Part shown: one piece after another, positions 24,931-33,528 of the stretch
How the letters are laid out: each line of letters begins with the position of its first letter
How positions within the stretch are numbered: the stretch's first letter is position 1
Assembly (NCBI GenBank): GCA_017441505.1
Contig: JAFRXL010000010.1
Span: 1 to 34,477 of the forward strand
Reading direction: 5' to 3'
DNA: 34,477 nucleotides
Source: Ruminococcus sp.
GTDB taxonomy: Bacteria; Bacillota; Clostridia; Oscillospirales; Ruminococcaceae
Translations under genes and position numbers: made by a program
Notes under the pieces: generated by a model
Databases searched by the model: none
What the model was told of the DNA's origin: nothing
The model's input: the letters and a program-made list of their open reading frames with translations, nothing else

Positions 24931-24956
24931 AGGAGCGTCCCTTGCGGAACGCTCCT
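24931..24956. terminator. Hairpin after anti-sigma gene (weak minus-strand terminator)
   Basis: AGGAGCGT (24931-24938) pairs with ACGCTCCT (24949-24956). On the minus strand only TTCACATATT follows, while on the plus strand CGTTTTT follows. It could therefore block antisense transcripts entering the anti-sigma gene better than it ends the sense one. Confidence 0.55.
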
Positions 24957-24964
24957 CGTTTTTA

Positions 24965-26599
24965 TCAGTACACACTTATACCATATGAATATTCATCATA
25001 AAAAACTTCTGTCTTTTTCCCATCAAAATATAATATCTGATTACGTGAACCATAATAAGGACTTCCCGGAATGACTCTTGCACACATTACAAAGCTTTTA
25101 TACTCATCATCCAGATAATATACAGCATTGTCTCCGTAATATGATATTATGTCCGGAGCACCTCCGCTTGCTGTATATATAGCTTTTGCTTTATCAGCAT
25201 ACGTACCAAGTGTCGAATTTACTATATTTTTTACCTGCTCTGGTGTAATTCTCGGAGCATTCTCAGAAAGCTCTCCAGCCATTTGCATGACCTTTCTCTG
25301 ATAAACAGCATTTCCGGAATTAATATACTCCCTTATCTTTTGAAGCTTCGCCGCAGATACTGATACAAACGGATCAGGATATGAATAGTTATTGCCAAAT
25401 AGATAACGCTCGATATATATGCCTTTTTTGTCATTGCCGCAGTATTTTATCGTTTTATTACCATGGTCGATGTATAAGTCTCCATTGGATGATACATTAT
25501 AAATATCTATCTTTTTATTATTTTCATAATATGTTGCATCAGGATATTTCTGACGACTGCTCAAAGCATTTATTGCATCATTTAATTCATAATTATTACA
25601 GTAGGTTACAAATATCTCTCTTATTGCTATGTCTAAATCAAGGCGGTTTTTAACAGGATAGTCCTCAACCGCCAGATACTCCCTGAACGGATACTCAACA
25701 CCATCTTTTCTCTCATCTTTGCGGACTTCTGCAAGTTTAGCTATTTTTTCATTTGACATTCTCTTATTGAACGCCTCCTGAACATCAACATAAGGTGCAC
25801 CGTTTTTGGGATTGATCGTTTCAAGATAGGTAACGATCTCGTTATACCGAGGATCAACCGTCGTCACGCTTACTCCATAAGGATATGTGGTGGTAGGCAG
25901 CGGTGCAGTTGTCGTCGGCAGTGCAGTTGTAGTTGATGTATCATTATAAGGTCCGTAAAGATACGTCGTTACAGTTACAGCAGATTTAGTCTCACGTCTG
26001 CCCGTGACTGCCGTAGTTACGGTATTTTTCCGCTCCTGCCCCTTTACTGTTACTGTAGGATGATTACTGCTGTAATTCTTAACTGTTGTTTCTGTACTGT
26101 ATCCACCTCTGTCTGCAACGATCACTTTGGTATATATTACTCTATTATCTTCATTATGAGTAACTACCATTGTTTCTGTAACTCTTGTAGTCTCAGCTGC
26201 GGATGTGGTAACTATCTGAGTTTCGGCTGTATCTGTTGTTACCTCATTTTTCTCATTTTCCTGACTCGACCTTGTGTGTTCCTCAACTATGACCGGTCGT
26301 GGATCATCTTTCTTTTTCGGATCAGGACGGAATCTGAACACTGCTCCGCATATTGTCGCTCCAATAACCAGAACTACAGCTGCTGCCATTGCAGCAGTCC
26401 TGAATCTTCTTACAGAGCGTACAGGCGTAACGGTATATATATCTGAATGTTCAGATTCTCCGTCCAATTTAGTCCGCACTTTTTCCATAGTTTTTTTATA
26501 TATTCTTTCTTCTGTACGCCGGTCGGCAGCGGGATAACTTCCGGCAATACGTTCAACGGCTGATCTGCTATGCAGCAAAGACTTCATACTTTTTTTCAT
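24965..26599 (-). CDS. Membrane anti-sigma factor-like sensor with Thr-rich stalk
   Basis: 544 aa from ATG 26599, with AAAGGAGG at good spacing; the longer TTG start at 26638 would overlap the sigma gene. The N-terminal ~65 residues are basic and cytosolic (RTEERIYKKTMEKVRTKL). One membrane segment lies at residues ~67-88 (AAMAAAVVLVIGATICGAVF). Next comes a Thr/Val/Glu-rich stalk (~110-235) with runs such as STTTALPTTTAPLPTTT, then a ~300-residue extracellular domain (VTYLETINPKNGAPYVDVQ, AIREIFVTYCNNYELNDAI, YTASGGAPDIISYYGD). I do not recognise that domain. It lies 13 bases downstream of an ECF sigma gene, so an anti-sigma role is inferred from context and topology. No canonical zinc-type anti-sigma HxxxCxxC motif is present. 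The design recalls RsgI-type sensors that present a ligand-binding domain outside. Confidence 0.78.
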   Translation of the reverse strand: MKKSMKSLLHSRSAVERIAGSYPAADRRTEERIYKKTMEKVRTKLDGESEHSDIYTVTPVRSVRRFRTAAMAAAVVLVIGATICGAVFRFRPDPKKKDDPRPVIVEEHTRSSQENEKNEVTTDTAETQIVTTSAAETTRVTETMVVTHNEDNRVIYTKVIVADRGGYSTETTVKNYSSNHPTVTVKGQERKNTVTTAVTGRRETKSAVTVTTYLYGPYNDTSTTTALPTTTAPLPTTTYPYGVSVTTVDPRYNEIVTYLETINPKNGAPYVDVQEAFNKRMSNEKIAKLAEVRKDERKDGVEYPFREYLAVEDYPVKNRLDLDIAIREIFVTYCNNYELNDAINALSSRQKYPDATYYENNKKIDIYNVSSNGDLYIDHGNKTIKYCGNDKKGIYIERYLFGNNYSYPDPFVSVSAAKLQKIREYINSGNAVYQRKVMQMAGELSENAPRITPEQVKNIVNSTLGTYADKAKAIYTASGGAPDIISYYGDNAVYYLDDEYKSFVMCARVIPGSPYYGSRNQILYFDGKKTEVFYDEYSYGISVY

Positions 26600-26612
26600 A
26601 TAGCTTCCTCCT

Positions 26613-27173
26613 TTATAGAGAGATGTCAAAGCGTTCAAGCTGTACTTTGAGCTTCTTTAGTGCTCTTTTCAGCCTGCTTCTGACAGTTACAGGATTTATG
26701 CCGGTTATCTTTCCTATCTCTACTGAACTGCGTTCAAAGAAATATTTCTGGATTATGATAACTGAGTCCGGTTCGCCAAGTGCTTCGATATTATCAAGAA
26801 GTATTTTCGTAAGTTCAGATCTTTCTGCTATCTCTGCAATATTTTCTGACGACGGAAGTGCTTCGTATTCTTCACTCTCCATTTCGATACTTCTTGCATT
26901 TGTCTTTGATGCTGAACGGGCAATATCTATCGCTCTGTTTCTTGCTGTAGTTCCTATATATGCTTTTAGTGAACCGTCAGTTCCTGTATCATATTTTATC
27001 ATAACGTCACTAAGCACGTCTGCTGTGCAGTCTTCTGCATCTCTTGCACATCCGTACTTGTTGAGTATGCTGTATATGATAGTATAAGCATATTGCCAGT
27101 ATTCATCAAATAAGGCTCGGTAACCCTCTTCACGTGAACGCTCTATCTTTTCTTTTATCTCTTTGTCGTTCAC
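26613..27173 (-). CDS. ECF-type RNA polymerase sigma factor
   Basis: 186 aa. The start is GTG 27173, with GGGAGG eight bases upstream; the nearby ATG (27180) is out of frame and quickly hits a stop. Region 2 is at residues ~10-85 (YRALFDEYWQYAYTIIYSIL, DAEDCTADVLSDVMIKY, AYIGTTARNRAIDIAR) and region 4 at ~125-180 (DSVIIIQKYFFERSSVEIG, ITGINPVTVRSRLKRALKKL, a clear helix-turn-helix). Such factors direct RNA polymerase to a small regulon when released from their anti-sigma partner, here probably the next gene. It is transcribed from a recognisable sigma-A-like promoter. Whether the pair controls fibre-degradation or surface genes cannot be read from this window. Confidence 0.93.
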   Translation of the reverse strand: MNDKEIKEKIERSREEGYRALFDEYWQYAYTIIYSILNKYGCARDAEDCTADVLSDVMIKYDTGTDGSLKAYIGTTARNRAIDIARSASKTNARSIEMESEEYEALPSSENIAEIAERSELTKILLDNIEALGEPDSVIIIQKYFFERSSVEIGKITGINPVTVRSRLKRALKKLKVQLERFDISL

Positions 27174-27220
27174 CCGACATTCCTCCCTTTATAAAGCTTT
27201 ATGCATACATTTCAGCTTTC

Positions 27221-27249
27221 ATTATACACATACGATGCCAAAATGTAAA
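27221..27249 (-). promoter_or_regulatory. Promoter of the sigma/anti-sigma pair
   Basis: On the minus strand: TTTACA (27244-27249), a 17-base spacer and TATAAT (27221-27226). The start near 27214 leaves a ~40-base leader. Confidence 0.72.
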
Positions 27250-27263
27250 GTGTTGCATCTTTT

Positions 27264-27304
27264 TTATAAAAAAAAACACTCCTTTTTACGGGAGTGCTTT
27301 TGTT
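27264..27304 (-). terminator. Rho-independent terminator after LRR-transglutaminase gene
   Basis: On the minus strand CACTCC (27291-27296) pairs with GGAGTG (27277-27282), followed by a run of eight or more T and then TATAAAAAAG. It starts about 10 bases after the stop codon. Confidence 0.88.
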
Positions 27305-27311
27305 CTAAATA

Positions 27312-28958
27312 TTAATATGAGATAGATACGGCATCAGACATATCGATCTGACCGTCAAGGTTAACATCAGCGAGAAGCTTAGCTGTATCGGAAAGAGTTA
27401 TCTTTTTAAGGAGATAATTCTGTATTGTGGATACATCAGCCTGTGTTATCTTGCCATCCATATTAACATCGCCTATTGAGTACTGACAAGCAGGCATTGG
27501 TGACAATGTATAGTTGATTCTTGAATTACCTGGTTTATCTATTTTCCAGCTGCTATGTCCGGAAGAACACTTCTTAATATCATTGTCTGATTTAAGGAAG
27601 TGAGAATAATTTGTGGTTGATGACTGACCATCATGACAAGAATCTACATGGAAATAACGATTTCCTAATTTTACCATACACCATGCATGGTTGCTACTGC
27701 TTAAATAGTAGGTCTCTATACCAGCTTCACGGAGAAGAAGTGTAAGTGCTCTTGCATAGCCGTCACAAACAGTTGTATCTCTCATGAAAACAGAGGAATC
27801 AACATGACACTCTGTTGAAGGATCAGGTTTTCCGTTTACATATGCATAGTCAACTTTATCACAAACCCAGTCATGCAAAGCCTTTATCTTCTGACCTTTC
27901 GTCATACCAGAATGTGTATTAGTACCAACGGTATATTTTACTATTGCATTTAAATACTCGTTATAAAACGCAAACTTCTGAACATCACAATATCTGAAAT
28001 TCTTTCTTATCACTTCATCAAAAGCCGTCTGAAAAACAGGCTCAGCATTAGGGCTGTATCTCTTGCTTCTATAGCTTACGATAGTTTGATTATTGAGCTT
28101 ATTGAACTTTTTGCAGTCATTTAATGACTGTCTGATAAACAACTGGTTCAAAATAGCAGGATCAGAGATGTTAAGATTTTCGAGTGAAGTACAATTACGA
28201 AAAACTCCTTCTCTGAACAATTTTTCTGGATAACGTGAAATTGTTACTGATTTAAGGCTTGTACAACCTTCAAATACAAATGCATCAATTGAAGAAACTG
28301 AATTAGGAATAACTATTGATTCAAGGCTTGAGCATGATTTAAACATACTGTATGTTAACTTTGTTATGCTGTTTGATAATATAACAGATTTAAGATTTTT
28401 ACAATTACTGAATACATAATTTCCAAATGTATTTACTGAAGGCAATGAAATAGAAGTGATACCAGAATATGCAAAAGCATTATAATCTATAGTAGTAACA
28501 GATTGAGGTATAGATATTGTTTTTAAATTTGTAGCTCCGCAAAATGCAGACGATCCTATTGTTTTCAAACCTTCTGGTATATTCACAGTTTCTAAAGAGG
28601 TAGCACCGTCAAAGCACTGATCTGGAATTACTAATACACCTCTTGGGATACTAACAGACTTAACTTTTTTATTACTTTTAAATAATCCGAATCCAAGTTC
28701 TTTTACAGTATGACCGTTAATAGATTCAGGGATAATAACATATCCGCCGTTTCCCTTATATTTTGTAAGTTTTGCAGTATATGTTCCTGTTTCCTCATAC
28801 TCCCAGTCACCGTAGCTGACAGCAGCGGATGCAGAAATAGTATTTGTTGGAACTATCTTGCTGAAAATGCTTGCTTCTGATGAGAACACACCTGATGCAA
28901 CTATAGAAAGTGCCATAACAGATGCTATGATTTTTTTTGAATTAATGGTTAAACTCAT
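27312..28958 (-). CDS. Secreted LRR + transglutaminase-like protein with truncated dockerin
   Basis: 548 aa from ATG 28958 with AAGGAGA upstream; the frame is open to 29063, but that extension lies over the promoter. A signal peptide (KKIIASVMALSIVASGVF) is followed by BspA-type LRR_5 repeats (~60-300), with units such as LKTIGSSAFCGATNLKTISI. A transglutaminase-like core has Cys398 in TTVCDGYARAL, His424 in SSNHAWCMV and Asp439 in YFHVDSC, a complete Cys-His-Asp set. A dockerin from ~493 has first loop DVNMDGKITQAD and second loop DVNLDGQIDMSD. It stops at DAVSISY, so most of the last helix is missing. The transglutaminase-like fold covers both cross-linking enzymes and peptidases, so the reaction is not certain. 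The LRR part suggests protein binding outside the cell. Confidence 0.87.
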   Translation of the reverse strand: MSLTINSKKIIASVMALSIVASGVFSSEASIFSKIVPTNTISASAAVSYGDWEYEETGTYTAKLTKYKGNGGYVIIPESINGHTVKELGFGLFKSNKKVKSVSIPRGVLVIPDQCFDGATSLETVNIPEGLKTIGSSAFCGATNLKTISIPQSVTTIDYNAFAYSGITSISLPSVNTFGNYVFSNCKNLKSVILSNSITKLTYSMFKSCSSLESIVIPNSVSSIDAFVFEGCTSLKSVTISRYPEKLFREGVFRNCTSLENLNISDPAILNQLFIRQSLNDCKKFNKLNNQTIVSYRSKRYSPNAEPVFQTAFDEVIRKNFRYCDVQKFAFYNEYLNAIVKYTVGTNTHSGMTKGQKIKALHDWVCDKVDYAYVNGKPDPSTECHVDSSVFMRDTTVCDGYARALTLLLREAGIETYYLSSSNHAWCMVKLGNRYFHVDSCHDGQSSTTNYSHFLKSDNDIKKCSSGHSSWKIDKPGNSRINYTLSPMPACQYSIGDVNMDGKITQADVSTIQNYLLKKITLSDTAKLLADVNLDGQIDMSDAVSISY

Positions 28959-29012
28959 TGGTAAAAATCTCCTTGATATATTTTTTATATAGCTATAATG
29001 ATTGATATATAA

Positions 29013-29057
29013 TTGTTGCAACATAAATAATATAACACAACTTTGCAACAAAGTCAA
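29013..29057 (-). promoter_or_regulatory. Promoter with flanking 9-bp inverted repeat, LRR-transglutaminase gene
   Basis: On the minus strand: TTGACT (29052-29057), a 17-base spacer and TATATT (29029-29034). The perfect inverted repeat TTGTTGCAA (29013-29021) / TTGCAACAA (29043-29051) brackets the -10: one arm abuts the -35 and the other lies at the predicted start site. This is a typical repressor-operator layout; the regulator is unknown. Confidence 0.65.
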
Positions 29058-29158
29058 TACCATAATTAAATAAATATTTCACTTTATTGCCTTACATTTT
29101 ATAATATCACCCATTTTATATTGCAATTTTCAATTTTACGTAAGAAATTATTTTAAGA

Positions 29159-29187
29159 TTGACAATAAAAGTCTTTAATGATATAAT
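29159..29187 (+). promoter_or_regulatory. Consensus promoter of proS
   Basis: TTGACA (29159-29164), a 17-base spacer and TATAAT (29182-29187), a perfect consensus. The leader of about 35 bases is too short for a T-box element. Confidence 0.88.
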
Positions 29188-29228
29188 ATGTATATCTATG
29201 TAAATATTATGGAAAGAGGTTCATATAT

Positions 29229-30671
29229 ATGGCAAAAGATAAAAAAATGGTCACTGCGATAACCTCAATGGACGAGGATTTTGCTCAGTGGTACACAGAC
29301 ATCTGCAAAAAAGCAGAGCTGGTAGAATATACAAGTGTTAAGGGCTGTATGGTAATACGTCCTTACGGCTACGCTATATGGGAGAATATGCAGCGTATCC
29401 TCGACGGTATGTTCAAGGCTACAGGTCACGAGAATGTTTGTATGCCTATGTTCATCCCTGAGAGCCTTCTTCAGAAGGAAAAGGATCACGTTGAGGGCTT
29501 TGCTCCGGAGGTTGCATGGGTAACTCACGGCGGTAATGAGAAGCTTGAGGACAGACTCTGCGTCCGTCCTACTTCTGAGACTCTCTTCTGCGAGCACTAT
29601 TCAAATATAATCCATTCCTACCGTGATCTTCCTAAGCTCTACAACCAGTGGGTAAGCGTTGTTCGCTGGGAGAAAACTACACGTCCATTCCTTCGTTCAA
29701 GAGAGTTCCTCTGGCAGGAAGGTCATACTATCCACGCTACTGCTGAGGAGGCTATCGAGGAAACAGAGCGTATGCTCAACGTTTATGCTGATTTCTGCGA
29801 AAAGGACCTCGCAATGCCTGTAGTAAAGGGCAAAAAGACAGAGAGCGATAAGTTCGCAGGAGCTGTTTCTACTTACGCTATCGAAGCTCTTATGCACGAC
29901 GGTAAAGCTCTTCAGGCTGGTACTTCTCACTATTTCGGCGACGGCTTTGCAAAGGCTTTCGATATTGAGTATACAGACAAGGAAAACAAGAAGGTGTTCC
30001 CTCACCAGACAAGCTGGGGAGTTACAACAAGACTTATCGGTGCAGTTATCATGACTCACGGCGACGACAGCGGACTTGTTCTTCCTCCGGCAGTTGCTCC
30101 TGTACAGGCAGTTATCGTGCCTATCGCTCAGCACAAGGAGGGCGTACTCGATAAGGCTAACGAGCTTCTTGAACAGTTAAAGGCTCAGGGCATCAGAGCT
30201 AAGCTTGATGACAGCGAGAATTCTCCTGGCTGGAAGTTCGCAGAGTACGAGATGAAGGGCGTTCCTGTACGTATAGAGATAGGACCTCGTGATATAGAGG
30301 AGGGCAACTGCATCGTTGCTACTCGTTATAACGGCGAGAAGAAAACTGTAGCTATCGCTGATATGCCGCTTCTCGTAAAGGCTCTGCTTGAAAAGGATAT
30401 TCCGGAGGGAATGTTTGCAAAGGCTGCTGAGAACCGTGCAAGAAGAACTTACTCATGCACAACTATAGACGAGATAAACAAGGCTCTCGAAAACGGTGAC
30501 GGCTTCGTAAAGGCTATGTGGTGCGGAGAAGAAGCTTGCGAGGACGAGGTAAAGGAAAAGACCGGCGTTGGTTCAAGATGTATTCCTTTTGATCAGGAGC
30601 AGCTTTCAGATAAGTGCGTATGCTGCGGTAAGCCTGCAAAATATATGGTGTACTGGGGCAAGGCATATTAA
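29229..30671 (+). CDS. proS: Prolyl-tRNA synthetase, archaeal/eukaryotic-type
   Basis: 480 aa; ATG 29229 with AAAGAGG upstream. Class II synthetase that charges tRNA-Pro in the cytoplasm. Motif 2 is seen as [16 protein letters not shown] and motif 3 as [20 protein letters not shown]; the proline pocket signature VRPTSETL is present. The anticodon-binding domain starts near [11 protein letters not shown]. The C-terminal domain ends in a Cys cluster ([17 protein letters not shown]) and the aromatic tail VYWGKAY, typical of the ~480-aa ProS type 3 found in Archaea, eukaryotes and some Firmicutes. It lacks the editing insertion of the longer bacterial form. Codon use is strongly biased toward a highly expressed set. 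It is monocistronic, with its own consensus promoter and terminator. Confidence 0.97.
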   Translation: MAKDKKMVTAITSMDEDFAQWYTDICKKAELVEYTSVKGCMVIRPYGYAIWENMQRILDGMFKATGHENVCMPMFIPESLLQKEKDHVEGFAPEVAWVTHGGNEKLEDRLCVRPTSETLFCEHYSNIIHSYRDLPKLYNQWVSVVRWEKTTRPFLRSREFLWQEGHTIHATAEEAIEETERMLNVYADFCEKDLAMPVVKGKKTESDKFAGAVSTYAIEALMHDGKALQAGTSHYFGDGFAKAFDIEYTDKENKKVFPHQTSWGVTTRLIGAVIMTHGDDSGLVLPPAVAPVQAVIVPIAQHKEGVLDKANELLEQLKAQGIRAKLDDSENSPGWKFAEYEMKGVPVRIEIGPRDIEEGNCIVATRYNGEKKTVAIADMPLLVKALLEKDIPEGMFAKAAENRARRTYSCTTIDEINKALENGDGFVKAMWCGEEACEDEVKEKTGVGSRCIPFDQEQLSDKCVCCGKPAKYMVYWGKAY

Positions 30672-30691
30672 TTTTCGGATCTATAAAGTTT

Positions 30692-30730
30692 TTCAGGAGA
30701 ACTCTTTTTAAGGGTTCTCCTGAATTTTTT
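30692..30730 (+). terminator. Rho-independent terminator after proS
   Basis: TTCAGGAGAAC (30692-30702) pairs with GTTCTCCTGAA (30714-30724), followed by TTTTTT. Confidence 0.92.
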
Positions 30731-30773
30731 TACCGAAAAAGGACGCATCATAAGACTGATACCCATATAGGAA

Positions 30774-31373
30774 TCAGGAAACATCGTGGAGCCAGTTATC
30801 TAAAAATTTCATCTGTTTTTCGGTGTGAAACCAATGCTCACCGTTTTCCATAATGGTAATTCCGGCTCCAATGCGATCAGCAAAGGCTCTTATCGTATCG
30901 ATCGATTGCAGGTTATCTTTCTCTCCGTAAAGAATGCAAGTTGGAACAGTCCACGTAACTGGGTTTTGGCGTATCCATAAAAGGTATTCCCAAGACAATG
31001 TTTCACCGTATTCTGTTTCTATCATGCCTTTTTCAAAAAGCTCTTTTTCTGAAATATGTGCCTGATGCATCATACCCATAATCAGTTTTTCCATATCAAC
31101 TATCGGAGATATGAAATAAGCTTTTTCGATCTTTCTGTCACTCAGTGCATTCATAGCAAAAAAAGCACCGATGCTGTTTGCAACAATGCTAATATCATCA
31201 TGTTCAGTTCGGATAAGATCAAAGAATCTGCGAAATTCTTTCTGTGCTTCCCAAGGATTTTCCGCCTCATAATCCAATCCTGAAACGTCATATTCGGGGA
31301 ACAGCATTTTATAGTGTTCCGCTTCTTTGGCGGTACCGCCTTTTCCGTGTATATAAATTAAACCTTTGTTCAT
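30774..31373 (-). CDS. Small alpha/beta hydrolase
   Basis: 199 aa from ATG 31373, with AGGAG seven bases upstream; an upstream in-frame start at 31394 has no ribosome site. The N-terminus LIYIHGKGGTAKEAEHY gives the HG oxyanion strand. The nucleophile elbow is VANSIGAFF with Ser67, so the usual GxSxG is NxSxG. Asp153 in YGEKDN and His180 in GEHWFH complete the triad. There is no signal peptide, so it should be cytoplasmic. The substrate is unknown; small esterases or peptidases of the RBBP9/YdeN kind are the nearest type I can suggest. The gene has its own promoter and no obvious link to its neighbours. Downstream on its strand there is only a weak imperfect hairpin (CTGAT...ATCAG near 30752-30774) without a T-tract. 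Confidence 0.85.
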   Translation of the reverse strand: MNKGLIYIHGKGGTAKEAEHYKMLFPEYDVSGLDYEAENPWEAQKEFRRFFDLIRTEHDDISIVANSIGAFFAMNALSDRKIEKAYFISPIVDMEKLIMGMMHQAHISEKELFEKGMIETEYGETLSWEYLLWIRQNPVTWTVPTCILYGEKDNLQSIDTIRAFADRIGAGITIMENGEHWFHTEKQMKFLDNWLHDVS

Positions 31374-31409
31374 TTTTGATCTCCTGAATTCCAATCTATG
31401 TTAGTAACA

Positions 31410-31439
31410 ATTATAGCATAATCATTGCTTCATTGTCAA
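31410..31439 (-). promoter_or_regulatory. Promoter of the alpha/beta hydrolase gene
   Basis: On the minus strand: TTGACA (31434-31439), an 18-base spacer and TATAAT (31410-31415), with TGC before the -10 (extended -10). It abuts the xylanase terminator, which separates the two transcripts. Confidence 0.8.
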
Positions 31440-31487
31440 TGAAAAAGCCATAGCACTCCTGACCTTGCATCAGAAATACTATGGCTT
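31440..31487 (-). terminator. Rho-independent terminator after xylanase gene
   Basis: On the minus strand AAGCCATAG (31479-31487) pairs with CTATGGCTT (31445-31453); CTGA/TCAG pair inside. TTTTTC follows. Confidence 0.88.
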
Positions 31488-31531
31488 AAAATTCTATATC
31501 AGAACTGTAGAAAAAGTTACGTCCTTATATA

Positions 31532-33496
31532 TTATTTTGTGAAATCCTTAGGATCGAGAGATGTTACGACATGGATAAGATACTTCTGTATCTGGAGAGC
31601 ATCCTGATTTGTAAGACCTTTACCGTTATCGTAAACATCAGCATTTGCAACACCCTGAGCAGTGATGTGGTTCGGGTCGCTTCCGTCCTCACCAAATTCG
31701 TCAGCATTAGCGATAGACTGCATAATGAGAACTGCATCATTCATCTTAACGTCACCGCTGTCGTTAGCGTCGCCCCATACCTTAGCAGCAGGGTAACCGC
31801 CTGTAGTAGGCTCAGTCGGGTCAGTTACAGGCTCTGGTATATCCTTTTCCTCACGGTCACCGACAACGCCGTAGTAAGCTGATTTAGCCTTATAGTCTCC
31901 GTCAAAGAGGAGCGGCACGCCCTCAGCTCTCCAGCTTCTGTCGTCAGTAACGCCCCAGAATACAACAGCAGAAATGCTGTCGGAGTGCTTTTCAAATACT
32001 TTCATCATATCGCTGAAGAAAGTCTTCTGTTTAGCGTAATTTTCCTCTGTAGCTTTTTCGATAGTAGCATCGAATTCAGTTATCTGAATGTCAACACCAG
32101 CGGCTTCCATAGCTGTGAGCATATTGTCATACTGGAAAGCCTGCGGCCAGAGAGAAGTTATATTACAATGGCACTGGAGTCCAAGACCGTCGAGAGTTCC
32201 CTTAGCTTTGAGCTTCTTAGCGAGTTCGATCATAGCATTTGTCTTGCCTGTTGACCACTCATTGTAGTCGTTATAATAGAGTTTGCATCCCTTAGGAGCG
32301 TATTTTCTTGCATAATCAAAAGCGTATTCAATGAAGGAGTTGTCTCCGAACACCTTTACCCATGCGGAATTTTCGGAGCCGGACTGTCCCTGCTGACCCG
32401 GATTACGTGGAGCACCCTGATCTGTGAAAGCCTCGTTAACAACGTCGCAGGCATAGAAGTCTACATCAGGATAGAGCTTTGTAAGCTCTGTGAAATAGTT
32501 CTTGATATAGTTTTCCATACGCTTCAGCATTTTTTCCTTGGATACCCACTCACCGTCGTCCTTATAGCCTTCCTTGAAGAACCAGTCAGGAGTCTGGCTG
32601 TGCCAAACGAGAGTATGAACTCTTACAGGTACATGATTCTTCTTACAATAGTTAAGGAATGGCTTTGCAGCGGAGAATGAGATCTGAGGATCTTCATCAT
32701 CGCCGGTTTCCTCAGCGTATTCCTGACAAGCAGTCTTGTTGAGTACAGAATCCGGTTTCATTTCGTTTCCGGCAGTAAGGCTGCCGTTGAAATGCTTCTC
32801 AACGAGAGCCATAAATGACTTTGATGAGAGATTATCCGGAGTAATTGCTGTACCTATTTTAAAATCATCAGCATATACTTTTCTTATAGACTTCAGATCT
32901 TCTTCGATCGGAACTACAGGAACTTCCTCAACGGTGAAATCATCGATATAAATATCATCCTGACCGCCTTCGAGGTATACAGAAACGTTCTGCATCTCGT
33001 CTGTGAAGCTTATTTTAAGATTCTTTACAGTATACCAGTCGCTTGTGCTGATATTCTGTATGAGGTTCTTATAATGCGGAGTTCCGTCAAGATCGTCATA
33101 CTGGAAGCTTACAGTATTACCTGTATAGTACTTGCCCTTGAATCTGAAACTTACATAGTACTCTGTGTAAGGCTTGCATACCTTATCAAAGTGGAATGCA
33201 GGACCGTTCCAGTCCTGTGATCTTCCGCTTGCGACAAGGACCTTGTTGCCTTTTTCGTCTGTACCGGAAGAGATAACAGTGGTATCATCTCCGCCTCTGT
33301 TAGCGAAGTAGGAGACATCTCCGTCCTCGAAATCAGTGGAATAGATGACGCCGGATGAGCTTGCTGCACTTACAGAAGAGAGGGAAATATTTTCTCCTGC
33401 AATGAAAGCAGCGTTGGTTGTTGAAGCTACTGAGCTGAGAGCCATGGCTGCACCCATAACACCTGCAAGCAGCTTGCGATAATTTTTGCCTATCAT
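31532..33496 (-). CDS. Secreted endo-1,4-beta-xylanase: CBM22-GH10-dockerin
   Basis: 654 aa from ATG 33496, with GGGAGG upstream; an in-frame extension to 33538 overlaps the promoter. A signal peptide (KLLAGVMGAAMALSSVASTT) is followed by a CBM22-like xylan-binding module (~45-200; YYVSFRFKGKYY, SVYLEGGQDDIYIDDFTVEE). The GH10 catalytic barrel spans ~205-560: KPDSVLN, VRVHTLVWHSQTPDWF, acid/base Glu355 in CDVVNEAF, nucleophile Glu474 in QITEFDA, and VVFWGVTDDRSWR. A Pro/Thr linker (EPVTDPTEPTTGG) leads to a long-insert dockerin (~572-654) with loops DANDSGDVKMND and ADVYDNGKGLTNQD. The dockerin is very like that of the GH74 enzyme in protein but differs at many synonymous sites, so it is conserved by selection rather than recently copied. 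It should cut xylan backbone outside the cell while bound to a scaffold. Confidence 0.96.
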   Translation of the reverse strand: MIGKNYRKLLAGVMGAAMALSSVASTTNAAFIAGENISLSSVSAASSSGVIYSTDFEDGDVSYFANRGGDDTTVISSGTDEKGNKVLVASGRSQDWNGPAFHFDKVCKPYTEYYVSFRFKGKYYTGNTVSFQYDDLDGTPHYKNLIQNISTSDWYTVKNLKISFTDEMQNVSVYLEGGQDDIYIDDFTVEEVPVVPIEEDLKSIRKVYADDFKIGTAITPDNLSSKSFMALVEKHFNGSLTAGNEMKPDSVLNKTACQEYAEETGDDEDPQISFSAAKPFLNYCKKNHVPVRVHTLVWHSQTPDWFFKEGYKDDGEWVSKEKMLKRMENYIKNYFTELTKLYPDVDFYACDVVNEAFTDQGAPRNPGQQGQSGSENSAWVKVFGDNSFIEYAFDYARKYAPKGCKLYYNDYNEWSTGKTNAMIELAKKLKAKGTLDGLGLQCHCNITSLWPQAFQYDNMLTAMEAAGVDIQITEFDATIEKATEENYAKQKTFFSDMMKVFEKHSDSISAVVFWGVTDDRSWRAEGVPLLFDGDYKAKSAYYGVVGDREEKDIPEPVTDPTEPTTGGYPAAKVWGDANDSGDVKMNDAVLIMQSIANADEFGEDGSDPNHITAQGVANADVYDNGKGLTNQDALQIQKYLIHVVTSLDPKDFTK

Positions 33497-33528
33497 TTTT
33501 ATTCCTCCCAAAATAATATTGCAATTGT

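Noticed and set aside
7846-27173. Mobile element or prophage carrying the pilus and sigma genes
   Set aside because: No transposase, integrase, attachment repeats or insertion-sequence ends were found; composition is similar to the flanking cellulolytic genes.
26613-27180. ATG at 27178-27180 as start of the sigma factor gene
   Set aside because: It is out of frame with the sigma factor, only two bases from GGAGG, and its frame stops after about 16 codons; GTG 27173 fits.
29188-29228. T-box or other riboswitch upstream of proS
   Set aside because: The promoter leaves a leader of only about 35 bases, far too short, and no T-box sequence is present.
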